In this document: one piece after another, positions 19,400 to 27,201 of the stretch
Layout: each line of letters opens with the position of its first letter
Position numbering within the stretch: position 1 is the stretch's first letter
Origin: an uncultured Clostridia bacterium
GTDB taxonomy: Bacteria > Bacillota > Clostridia > TANB77 > CAG-508
DNA length: 64,000 bases
Reading direction: 5' to 3'
NCBI GenBank assembly: GCA_944388805.1
Contig: CALXKE010000003.1
Location: forward strand, 1 to 64,000
Notes under the pieces: model-generated
What the model was told of the DNA's origin: nothing
Database searches by the model: none
Seen by the model: the letters and a program-made list of their open reading frames with translations, nothing else
Made by a program: the position numbers and the translations under genes

Positions 19400-19432
19400 A
19401 AGGCGACCTAGTTCTTAGGTCGCCTGATTTCT
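19400..19432 (+). terminator. Terminator of the 57-residue gene
   Basis: AGGCGACCTA and TAGGTCGCCT form a perfect 10-bp GC-rich stem with a 5-base loop, followed by GATTTCTTC. Confidence 0.85.
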
Positions 19433-19492
19433 TCGCTATACATAAAAATCAACTTTTTATAATATTCTAATGTTCAAAATCTTTTTGATTGA

Positions 19493-19561
19493 TTAGTTGT
19501 TTCTGAATATATTTATCAATAATGGTGTTAATGTTCCATCAAAATCATATATAATTATCAT
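19493..19561 (-). pseudogene. Remnant of a HAD-type phosphatase gene
   Basis: Two bases after the murD stop codon an ATG opens a 22-residue frame reading MIIIYDFDGTLTPLL, then stops. DFDGTLTP is motif I of HAD phosphatases and normally begins a protein of over 200 residues. Nothing recognisable follows. AGAGAGG lies upstream. I read it as the stub of a gene once coupled to murD and lost by deletion. Confidence 0.55.
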
Positions 19562-19563
19562 GT

Positions 19564-20976
19564 TTAACCTCTCTCTTTTAAATTTCTTACTAAATTTTTA
19601 AATTGATTTCCTCTATCTGCAAAATTTTTAAACATGTCAAAACTTGCACTGGCAGGAGAAAATAAAACAATATCTCCACTTTTAGCATTCTTTTTTGCAA
19701 GTGGAATTGTTTCTTCTAATGTCTCACACATATAAATGTCTAGGGTTTTATTTTCTTTTTCCAATTCTTCTTTTACAGCATCATAAATTTTTCCAGCTGT
19801 TTGACCAATTAAAATTAATGTTTTTACTTTATCAATAATTGGTTTTGCAAGAGGTGTATAGTCTAAATTTTTGTCATATCCGCCTGCAATTAAAACAATC
19901 TTTTCTTTAAAAGCATTTAATCCAGATAAAGTTCTAGAAGGTGAAGAGCTTGCAGAATCATTATACCATTTTACTCCATCGATTTCTTCTACAAATTCAA
20001 TTCTATGTTCTACAGGTTTAAATTCTTTGATTGCTTTTACAGCAGTTTCGATATCTACTAAACTTGCTGTTGCTGCAATAGCTGTTGCAATATTTTGATA
20101 GTTATGATTTCCTCTTAAAATCACATCATCTGTATTTAAAATATGTTTTCTAACTTTGTCATCACATTCTTTTATCACATCTTCATCAACAATATATCCA
20201 TTATCTAATTTGGTTTGACTACTAAAGAAAATGACTTTTCCATTTGCCTCTTTTGCACATTCTCTTGTAATTTCATTATCATAATTTAAAACCAAAATTC
20301 CATTCTCATCTTGATATTTGAAAATATTTTTCTTAGCGTCAATATATTCTTGATAATCTTTATGAATATTTAAATGATTTGGTGTTATATTAGTAATAAT
20401 AGCGATTTGTGGACTTACTTCCATTCCCATTAATTGAAAACTACTTAATTCTAATACAACCATATCTTCAGGTGTGATTTCTGGTAGTTTTGTAAATAAT
20501 GGTGTACCAATATTTCCTCCTAAAAATGTTTTATATCCTGCTTTTTGCAAAATGTGATTGATTAAACTTGTTGTTGTTGTTTTACCATCACTTCCAGTTA
20601 CACCAATCATTTTTGCTGGACACATTTGCATTAGTAATTCTACTTCTGTTGTTACTAATGCCCCTCTATTTGCTTCTTCTACTAATTCTGGTTTGGTTGG
20701 TAAACAACTAGGCGAACGAAAGATGACATTAAAATTTTTTAAATATTGCATACAATCTTTTCCAAAATGCATCATAAATCCATAATTGGTAATTTTTTCA
20801 ATATTATTTCTAGGGATTTGATCATATTCTCTTTCATCAAATATGGTTACATTTGCTTTTTTCTCATACAAATAATCTAAAAGTGGTAAATTACTAACAC
20901 CTAATCCTATAATGGCCACTTTTCTGTATCTTATGTAATCATTGAATTCATTTAATTTTTCATTGTTATAACTCAT
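19564..20976 (-). CDS. murD: UDP-N-acetylmuramoylalanine--D-glutamate ligase
   Basis: MurD adds D-glutamate to UDP-MurNAc-L-Ala in the cytoplasmic stage of peptidoglycan synthesis. The 470-residue protein has the N-terminal UDP-binding domain (IGLGVSNLPLLDYL), the central ATPase with GVTGSDGKTTTTSLI near residues 120-135, the EHR segment (KPVEHRIEFVEE) and the C-terminal domain with NDSASSSPSRTLSGL. GGAGG precedes the ATG. It is isolated from other mur genes here. A hairpin lies 55 bases upstream. Confidence 0.97.
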   Translation of the reverse strand: MSYNNEKLNEFNDYIRYRKVAIIGLGVSNLPLLDYLYEKKANVTIFDEREYDQIPRNNIEKITNYGFMMHFGKDCMQYLKNFNVIFRSPSCLPTKPELVEEANRGALVTTEVELLMQMCPAKMIGVTGSDGKTTTTSLINHILQKAGYKTFLGGNIGTPLFTKLPEITPEDMVVLELSSFQLMGMEVSPQIAIITNITPNHLNIHKDYQEYIDAKKNIFKYQDENGILVLNYDNEITRECAKEANGKVIFFSSQTKLDNGYIVDEDVIKECDDKVRKHILNTDDVILRGNHNYQNIATAIAATASLVDIETAVKAIKEFKPVEHRIEFVEEIDGVKWYNDSASSSPSRTLSGLNAFKEKIVLIAGGYDKNLDYTPLAKPIIDKVKTLILIGQTAGKIYDAVKEELEKENKTLDIYMCETLEETIPLAKKNAKSGDIVLFSPASASFDMFKNFADRGNQFKNLVRNLKERG

Positions 20977-21028
20977 TTGTCAATCCTCCATAATTTTCAT
21001 ATTATTGATTATGATATTAATTTCTTTT

Positions 21029-21087
21029 GATTGTATAGAAAAAATTGCCTTTTATTTCTTATCTATGTGAATTTTTCCTATACAATC
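21029..21087. other. Inverted repeat upstream of murD
   Basis: GATTGTATAG (21029-21038) with an adjoining AAAAATT pairs with AATTTTT and CTATACAATC (21078-21087) around a loop of about 20 bases. It lies 53 bases before the murD start and may be a leader hairpin or attenuator. Nothing else is seen in the 20977-21210 gap. Confidence 0.45.
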
Positions 21088-21210
21088 ATATGAATCTATT
21101 TTATATATCTGCTATTATATATCAATTATATAAAAAAAACAAATTCTGGGTGAATATTTTTCTATAGATTCGTACAAAATAGTAATATACTTTGAGGAGG
21201 TGCTTTGTAT

Positions 21211-21303
21211 ATGAGTAAGAAAAATAAAGAAAACAAAAACAATAATAACAATTCAAATAATCAAAACAACAATAATGAAAGACAAAATAATAATAACAAA
21301 TAA
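21211..21303 (+). CDS. 30-residue Asn/Lys-rich small protein
   Basis: The frame reads MSKKNKENKNNNNNSNNQ and continues as Asn, Gln, Arg and Glu to a stop after 30 residues. GAGGAGGTGC lies 8 bases before the ATG and a terminator begins 7 bases after the stop, so it is a complete unit despite low complexity. Short, disordered, Asn-rich proteins of this kind occur in spore-formers; no function can be assigned. Confidence 0.6.
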   Translation: MSKKNKENKNNNNNSNNQNNNNERQNNNNK

Positions 21304-21310
21304 CAAGTTA

Positions 21311-21353
21311 AAGAGACAATTTGAACATACTTCAGATTGTCTCTTTATTTTCT
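21311..21353 (+). terminator. Terminator of the Asn-rich small gene
   Basis: AAGAGACAAT pairs with ATTGTCTCTT across a 15-base loop, followed by TATTTTCTT. Confidence 0.8.
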
Positions 21354-21447
21354 TATAACAAGGTTGCTTCATAATATTCATGTAATATACAAAATGATTT
21401 TACACATTTGTACATTGAAATATTCTATATCGTTGATACACCCTATG

Positions 21448-23481
21448 TTATTTTGTTCCAAATATTCTGTCTCCAGCATCACCTAATCCTGGAACAATAT
21501 ATCCTTTATCATTTAATTTTTCATCAATACATGCTGTATAAATTTTCACATCAGGATGTTCTTTTTTTAATCTTTCAATTCCTTCTGGTGCAGAAATGAT
21601 ACATAAGAATTTAATTTTCTTAACGCCGTCTTTTTTAAGCATTTGAATCGTATCTGCAGCTGAACCTCCTGTTGCAAGCATTGGGTCTAAGATAATGGCT
21701 TCTCTTTTAGCAATATCTTTTGGCATTTTATAATAATATTGTACTGGCTCTAAAGTTTCTTCATTTCTATATAATCCAATATGTCCAATTTTTGCATTTG
21801 GTACAATTTTTAATAATCCATCTAACATACCTGTTCCTGCTCTTAAAATTGGTACAAAAGCGTAATTATCTTCGTCTAATACTCTTGCTTTTGTTTTACA
21901 AATTGGTGTTTCGATTTCAATTTCTTTTAATTTTGCATCTTCTAATGCATGATAGCATAATAGTGTAGCTATCTCCCCTATAATTTCTCTAAATTCTTTT
22001 GTACCTGTATTTTTGTTTCTTATAATAGATAATTTATGTTCCACTAAAGGATTACTTAATACAGTTACTTGATTTATTTCATCATTTTTTATTTCTTCCA
22101 CTACATTTGCCTCACTTTCATATTTGATTTCTTTTTTATCCTCATTTTTTTCTTCTGTCACTTCTGTTTTTTTATCTTCTGGTTCATTACTCTCTTCTTC
22201 TTTTTCATCTGGTAATAATAAATTTAATAAGATACCAATAATTGCTGCTAAACTCATTCCTGAAATGGTTACAGATAAATCTCCATGAATAATAGAGATA
22301 GCTGCTCCTCCTAATCCTAGTACTAACATAGTAGATGCAACAACAATATTTTTAGATTTTCCAAAATCAATTTTATTTTCAATTAGTACTTTTAAACCAT
22401 TTACTGAAATAAATCCATATAATAGTAAAGATACTCCACCTAAAACAGCATCAGGAATGGTTGATACCAATGCAGTAAATTTTCCCAAAAATCCTAAACA
22501 GATAGCAATAACTGCTGCTAATCCAATTACCCATACAGATGCTACTTTTGTCATTCCTACAACAGATGTGTTTTCACCATAAGTTGTATTGGCTGGTCCT
22601 CCTAAAAATCCTGCAACAAATGTTGCTAAACCATCACCTAATAAAGTTCTATCTAATCCTGGATCTTTTAATAAATTTTTTCCGATAATGGTACTTAATG
22701 CTGTATGGTCACCAATATGTTCTGCAATGGTTACTAAAGAAATTGGTACAATCGTTAATAATGCTGAAAAATTAGGTGCATAATTTAAGAATGGGACTAC
22801 AAAGCTTGGCATACTAAAGAAGCTAGCTTCTAATACTGGTGCAAAATCAACCAATCCAAAACAGATTGCTGAAATATAACCAACAACAATTCCAACTAGA
22901 AATGGAATAATTTTTAAAAATCCCTTTCCTCTAACCATTACAATTGCTGTTGTTAAAAAGGTAATTAAAGCAACTGCAATACATCTCCAATCAATTTGTG
23001 TTCCAGTTCCTAATCCTACTTGAGAAATTGCACTTGGTGCTAAACTTAATCCGATGATCATAATCATTGGCCCAATAACAACTGGTGGTAATAATTTGTC
23101 TATCCATTTTTTACCTATAAAATGAATAATAGTTGCAAAAATGACATAAACAAGACCTACTGCCATAACACCAACCATGGCACCTGAAATACCACCTTTT
23201 ACATAAGCTGCTGCTAGTGGTGCAATAAATGCAAAAGAGCTTCCTAAGTATACAGGTGATCTTCCTTTTGTACATAAGATGTAAATTAATGTTCCAATTC
23301 CTGATGTTACTAATGCTACTGGAATGGTAAGAACTTCTTCGCCTGCTGCTGTATTTACCATGATAGGAACTAAAATGGTTGCTCCAAACATAGCAAAAAC
23401 ATGTTGTAGTGCAAGGATTATCCATTTTGCAACAGTTGGCTTTTCATTTACATCTAATAGTAATTTTTTTGTTTGTTCCAT
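21448..23481 (-). CDS. Uracil permease fused to uracil phosphoribosyltransferase
   Basis: The 677-residue protein is two enzymes in one frame. Residues 1 to about 417 are an NCS2 uracil/H+ symporter (UraA type) with AEHIGDH, NTTYGEN and about 14 membrane helices. Residues about 418-468 are a Glu/Lys-rich linker. Residues about 469-677 are a complete uracil phosphoribosyltransferase, with the PRPP loop ILDPMLATGGSA and the C-terminal PGLGDAGDRIFG uracil-binding motif. The second part would sit on the cytoplasmic side and convert imported uracil with PRPP to UMP. AAAGGAGG precedes the ATG and there is no stop or ribosome site at the joint. A family A repeat lies 39 bases upstream. Confidence 0.93.
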   Translation of the reverse strand: MEQTKKLLLDVNEKPTVAKWIILALQHVFAMFGATILVPIMVNTAAGEEVLTIPVALVTSGIGTLIYILCTKGRSPVYLGSSFAFIAPLAAAYVKGGISGAMVGVMAVGLVYVIFATIIHFIGKKWIDKLLPPVVIGPMIMIIGLSLAPSAISQVGLGTGTQIDWRCIAVALITFLTTAIVMVRGKGFLKIIPFLVGIVVGYISAICFGLVDFAPVLEASFFSMPSFVVPFLNYAPNFSALLTIVPISLVTIAEHIGDHTALSTIIGKNLLKDPGLDRTLLGDGLATFVAGFLGGPANTTYGENTSVVGMTKVASVWVIGLAAVIAICLGFLGKFTALVSTIPDAVLGGVSLLLYGFISVNGLKVLIENKIDFGKSKNIVVASTMLVLGLGGAAISIIHGDLSVTISGMSLAAIIGILLNLLLPDEKEEESNEPEDKKTEVTEEKNEDKKEIKYESEANVVEEIKNDEINQVTVLSNPLVEHKLSIIRNKNTGTKEFREIIGEIATLLCYHALEDAKLKEIEIETPICKTKARVLDEDNYAFVPILRAGTGMLDGLLKIVPNAKIGHIGLYRNEETLEPVQYYYKMPKDIAKREAIILDPMLATGGSAADTIQMLKKDGVKKIKFLCIISAPEGIERLKKEHPDVKIYTACIDEKLNDKGYIVPGLGDAGDRIFGTK

Positions 23482-23519
23482 TAGAACGCCTCCTTTTATT
23501 TTCTAAGTAAGCATTTAGT

Positions 23520-23690
23520 GGGACAAATCTCGCTTTGAGAGAACTTTTTTCTGTTTTTCTCATTTAACTATATAAATTAAGTTCTTGAAAAAGCGTAAAG
23601 ATTTGTCGACGTGAAAAATTGCAAGCAATTTTTCTGTGCAATATTATTTTTTATTATATAGAACATAAAATGTTCTATATAATAAAAAAT
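23520..23690. repeat. Family A structured intergenic repeat, copy 2
   Basis: It shares the order of parts with copies 1 and 3: GGGACAAATCT, a loop with ACTATATAAATTAAG, AGATTTGTCGACGTG, a hairpin (AAAAATTG and CAATTTTT arms), TGTGCAAT and an AT-rich third hairpin (ATTATATAGAACA with its complement). Stems differ from copy 1 by paired changes. It lies directly upstream of the permease-UPRT gene, with no evident promoter between them. Confidence 0.8.
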
Positions 23691-23713
23691 ATCAATTCGA
23701 AAAGAATTGATAT
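23689..23713 (-). terminator. Terminator after the 32-residue gene
   Basis: ATATCAATTC and GAATTGATAT form a 10-bp stem with a 5-base loop. On the minus strand TTTTTTATT follows. It lies 7 bases past the stop of the small frame at 23720-23818. Confidence 0.75.
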
Positions 23714-23719
23714 AAACAC

Positions 23720-23818
23720 TTACTTTATTAATTTAAAAATTGGGAACGCAAAATAAACAATATTTCTATTGATATTACTTACTTTTAATCTTGTAATATT
23801 TTCTACAAATTTTGTCAT
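23720..23818 (-). CDS. 32-residue small protein, unknown function
   Basis: A short frame encodes MTKFVENITRLKVSN followed by a hydrophobic half containing IVYFAFPIFKLIK. AAAGGGTG lies 7 bases before the ATG. It is bounded upstream by the hydrogenase terminator (23886-23915) and downstream by its own terminator, so it looks like a tiny independent unit. A possible -10 (TATATA) lies about 25 bases upstream of the start. The amphipathic, basic and hydrophobic composition would fit a membrane-active peptide, but no family is recognised. Confidence 0.45.
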   Translation of the reverse strand: MTKFVENITRLKVSNINRNIVYFAFPIFKLIK

Positions 23819-23885
23819 TCTTCTACACCCTTTCTTACTATATACCATTCATTCAAAAGTTGCAATAGAAAATGATTAAATTTAT

Positions 23886-23915
23886 ACAAAAAATCCCTCT
23901 TTTTTCAGAGGAATC
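23886..23915 (-). terminator. Terminator of the hydrogenase operon
   Basis: On the minus strand ATTCCTCT pairs with AGAGGGAT across a 6-base loop, followed by TTTTTTG. It lies 25 bases after the hydA stop codon. Confidence 0.75.
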
Positions 23916-23938
23916 TTGTTATTATAAGGTCATTTTTC

Positions 23939-25690
23939 TTATATATTATATTTTTCTCTTTTGGTATAAGTCGTATGTAATAATCTTTCAGCGATTTCAC
24001 TACCTGGTTTTTCTAAGAAATCCTTATATAATTTTTTCATAAATGGATTTTCATGTGATTTTCTAACAATACTTCTTTCATCTATGGTATATAAAGCATC
24101 TGCTCTTAGCTTTCTAACATCCACTTCTGCTCTTACCTTAGAACTCTTAATTGGTTGACCACCACCCATGATACAACCTCCTGGGCAAGCCATAATTTCA
24201 ACAAATTGATAATTGGCTTTACCTGATTTGATTTCTTCTAATATAGTTCTTGCATTTGCTAATCCGCTTGCTGCAACAACATTAATATCTTTCCCTGCAA
24301 TATTAATTGTTGCTCTTTTGATACCTTCTCCTCCTCTTACTTGTTCAAAATCAATTTTAGGTAAATCTTTTCCTGTTAAGGTATCTTGTGCTGTTCTTAA
24401 AGCTGCCTCCATAACACCACCAGTTGTTCCAAAGATAGCTCCTGCACCACTTGCTTCTCCAATAGGACTATCAAAATTGCTATCTTCCAATTTTTCGAAT
24501 TCAATGTTAGCTTGTTTTATCATTCTTGCTAATTCTCTAGTAGTAATAACATTATCTACATCATATAAGTTATCTTCTTTCATTTCTGGTCTTTGTCTTT
24601 CAAATTTCTTTGCAATACATGGCATAACAGAAACTACATAGATTTTTTCTGGGTCTAGACCTTCTCTGTTGGCATAATATGTTTTCAGAATAGCGCCAAA
24701 CATTTCATGAGGAGATTTGCAACTAGATAGATGTGGTAATAATTCTGGATAATTCATTTCTATATATTTTACCCATCCTGGGCTACAAGATGTAATCATT
24801 GGTAAATTATCATTTTTTGTAAATCTTTCTATAAATTCATTTGCTTCTTCCATAATGGTAAGGTCTGCACCTGTATTGGTATCAAATACTTTGTCAAATC
24901 CTAAACGTTTTAATGCAGTTACCATTTTTCCGACTACATTTGTACCAATTGGCATACCAAATTCTTCTCCAAGAGCAACTCTAACTGCTGGAGCAGTTTG
25001 CACAATAACAGTTGTGTCTGGGTCTTTTAATTTTACCCATACATCATTAATAGTTTCTTTTTCATGTAAAGCACCTGTTGGACAAGCTTCTATACATTGA
25101 CCACAAAATGTACAGTTAACATCATTTAAACTATGGTCTCCAACAGTTGATATACATGATTCAAACCCTCTATTAATACAATCAATGGCACCAATTTTTT
25201 GTACATTTTTACATGCTGCTACACATCTTCTACATAAAATACATTTATTAAAATCTCTTACAATTGATGGTGATAAATCATCAATTTTGTGTTCTGTTCT
25301 TTCTCCTTCAAATTCAATATTTAGAACATTAAATTTTGTAGCTAATGTTTGTAATTCACAATTTCCTGAACGTGTACAAGTTAAACAATCTTTCGCATGA
25401 TTTGAAATTATTAAATCTAGAATCACATGACGTGCTTCTAATACATTTTGTGTATGTGTATGAACAACCATACCTTCTTCTACGGTTTGTATACATGAAG
25501 TAGCAAATCCTCTTCTGCCTTCTACTTCAACAATACACATTCTACAATCTCCCACTTCATTAATGTCTTTTAAAAAGCATAATGTTGGGATATCAATTCC
25601 TGCTGTTTTTGCAGCTTCTAGTATTGTTGTTCCTTTCGGTACTGTTACTTTTTGATTATCAATTGTTAAATTAACCATTTCTTTTTCCAT
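23939..25690 (-). CDS. hydA: [FeFe]-hydrogenase catalytic subunit (HydA/HndD type)
   Basis: This is the H2-forming subunit of an NAD-linked, probably electron-bifurcating hydrogenase. In order: an N-terminal [2Fe-2S] domain (CxxxxxxxxxxCxMC-type, CRMCIVEV), a His-Cys cluster segment (HAKDCLTC), two [4Fe-4S] motifs (CILCRRCVAACK and CTFCGQCIEACP), and the H-cluster domain. P1 reads TSCSPGW rather than TSCCPGW, P2 MPCIAKKFE, and P3 MACPGGCIMGGG. The 58-residue C-terminal end is usual for HndD. The ATG at 25690 is preferred over a GTG two codons earlier, but no strong ribosome site decides. It is the last gene after hydC, hydB and pepC. Confidence 0.93.
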   Translation of the reverse strand: MEKEMVNLTIDNQKVTVPKGTTILEAAKTAGIDIPTLCFLKDINEVGDCRMCIVEVEGRRGFATSCIQTVEEGMVVHTHTQNVLEARHVILDLIISNHAKDCLTCTRSGNCELQTLATKFNVLNIEFEGERTEHKIDDLSPSIVRDFNKCILCRRCVAACKNVQKIGAIDCINRGFESCISTVGDHSLNDVNCTFCGQCIEACPTGALHEKETINDVWVKLKDPDTTVIVQTAPAVRVALGEEFGMPIGTNVVGKMVTALKRLGFDKVFDTNTGADLTIMEEANEFIERFTKNDNLPMITSCSPGWVKYIEMNYPELLPHLSSCKSPHEMFGAILKTYYANREGLDPEKIYVVSVMPCIAKKFERQRPEMKEDNLYDVDNVITTRELARMIKQANIEFEKLEDSNFDSPIGEASGAGAIFGTTGGVMEAALRTAQDTLTGKDLPKIDFEQVRGGEGIKRATINIAGKDINVVAASGLANARTILEEIKSGKANYQFVEIMACPGGCIMGGGQPIKSSKVRAEVDVRKLRADALYTIDERSIVRKSHENPFMKKLYKDFLEKPGSEIAERLLHTTYTKREKYNI

Positions 25691-25719
25691 ATCCACATCT
25701 CTCTTTCTTTTAACTATTA

Positions 25720-27060
25720 TTAAACTTCGTCTTCCATATCCATGTCATACTCAATTGGTTCTTGGTTTAGCAATTCTCTTTGTTCTTCAGTCAAGTATCT
25801 TTTGTTTATAATGATATCTATTGTAAATTTGTTAAAATAATTATCATTCATTGTATAATATCCATTTGGTTTTTCATCTGGACCTGCACCATAACTATCT
25901 TCTACTTTCCATCGTTCGATATGATCATCTATTATGTTTACACCTGTAATTGCCATGGAATGTGATGAATGAAATTCTGAAAGGTCTAATCCTTCTCTTT
26001 TATCTAATGAATGCATATCTAAAGTTTTTTCATAATTATAAATTCTTGTATCTAAAATTCCTTGTTTTTCATACACATACTTATTTGAAATATCAAGGCT
26101 AATATATACAGGCATTCCGTCTTTCAATTGTTCTATAGCACATCTCTTTAAGTCTTCTATTGGTAAATTTAAAAATTGTCTGTAGCTATTTTTATATATA
26201 TTTCCAAAATGTTTTAATCGATATACTTTGTTATATTCTTTGTTGTACATTGGCGTATTGGCAATTGATACAAAATCATCTAAATTTAATGTTAGATATT
26301 GATTTTTAAAATCAATTGGTGTTATTTGCTTTTGTGATATGTATGTTCCATTTTTATCTTTATATTCTAAATCAAATATCATTGGTGGTTCGCCCAAGAT
26401 TTTTGATAAAAATATGTAATTTTGTTTTGCATATAATTTTGTTAGATTTCTTAGTTCTTCTTCATTTTTACCTTCCTTTTTCTCTTCTATTAAAGAAATT
26501 ACATCTTTCTTTACTTTTTCTCTAAAGATACGAGAAATTTTTTCACCATCTTCTCCTTCTTTTGGGTTGGGCATATAAGAATATGGCACAATTCCATATT
26601 TTTTTATAATACTTGCAAACCATTCATAAAATCCTGCTTCAGTAACACAATCTTTTAAAAGTCTTTCTTGCTTTATATATTTTAAACTTGTATTTTCAAT
26701 AGATAAATTGATAATATTTTCATAAACATTATTTGCTTTTTCTAATTTATCGAAGAAAGCAATATAATTACTTGATAGTTCAAAATTCATTAAGTCCATA
26801 TTTAAATTTTCTGCCATATTATATTGAATCATATTAAATCCTGCATATATCCAACATTTCCAACTTTCCTTTTGGTCATATCGTTTGGTATCAGGAAGTT
26901 CGATATTAAAAACGGGTTGATTTTCTCTAACAATATCTCTGTCTAAGCAGGCATTTTCTAATCCATTTGTTGTAATGGCATTTTCAATAATTTTATTGTT
27001 GGGATTATCATTGTATTCTTTTGAAAATGCTTTTATATCTGCTAATGTTAGTTCTAACAT
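25720..27060 (-). CDS. pepC: C1-type aminopeptidase (bleomycin hydrolase/PepC family)
   Basis: The 446-residue protein is a papain-fold peptidase of family C1B. The active Cys69 lies in DQKESWKCW, the His in HSSHSMAITG and the Asn in WKVEDSYG. These cytosolic enzymes trim peptides from the N-terminus and usually assemble as hexameric cages. Length is normal. Its Gln-x-x-x-x-x-Cys region (usually NQxxSGRCW) is diverged, with WK before the Cys. AAGGAGG lies before the ATG. It is placed between hydB and hydA, 30 bases from hydA, which is unusual for a hydrogenase operon. Confidence 0.9.
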   Translation of the reverse strand: MLELTLADIKAFSKEYNDNPNNKIIENAITTNGLENACLDRDIVRENQPVFNIELPDTKRYDQKESWKCWIYAGFNMIQYNMAENLNMDLMNFELSSNYIAFFDKLEKANNVYENIINLSIENTSLKYIKQERLLKDCVTEAGFYEWFASIIKKYGIVPYSYMPNPKEGEDGEKISRIFREKVKKDVISLIEEKKEGKNEEELRNLTKLYAKQNYIFLSKILGEPPMIFDLEYKDKNGTYISQKQITPIDFKNQYLTLNLDDFVSIANTPMYNKEYNKVYRLKHFGNIYKNSYRQFLNLPIEDLKRCAIEQLKDGMPVYISLDISNKYVYEKQGILDTRIYNYEKTLDMHSLDKREGLDLSEFHSSHSMAITGVNIIDDHIERWKVEDSYGAGPDEKPNGYYTMNDNYFNKFTIDIIINKRYLTEEQRELLNQEPIEYDMDMEDEV

Positions 27061-27148
27061 AATTCCTCCTTAATTTATTATCCATTCAATTAATATTTCG
27101 CGCTATTAATATTGATTAAAAACAATTTTCTCGCATATATATTTTCAT

Positions 27149-27200
27149 AGGTCTGTCCCTTTCGTTCCATTTTGAAACGATTTGGAACGTCCCTAACGTT
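27149..27200. other. Short inverted repeats after hydB, including a GGTCTGTCCC motif
   Basis: Between hydB and pepC are GGTCTGTCCCTTT, a TCGTT/AACGA hairpin and a GGAACG/CGTTCC hairpin. The same 13-base motif occurs inverted at about 29250-29262, just upstream of hydB. These may be remnants of a repeat that flanks the gene. Confidence 0.4.
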
Positions 27201-27201
27201 C

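Noticed and set aside
21448-23481. Two adjacent genes (uraA and upp) misread as one
   Set aside because: No stop codon, start codon with ribosome site, or frame change occurs at the joint; the linker is continuous coding sequence.
24213-24641. 142-codon plus-strand frame opposite hydA
   Set aside because: Shadow of a conserved gene, with no start signal and no recognisable domain.
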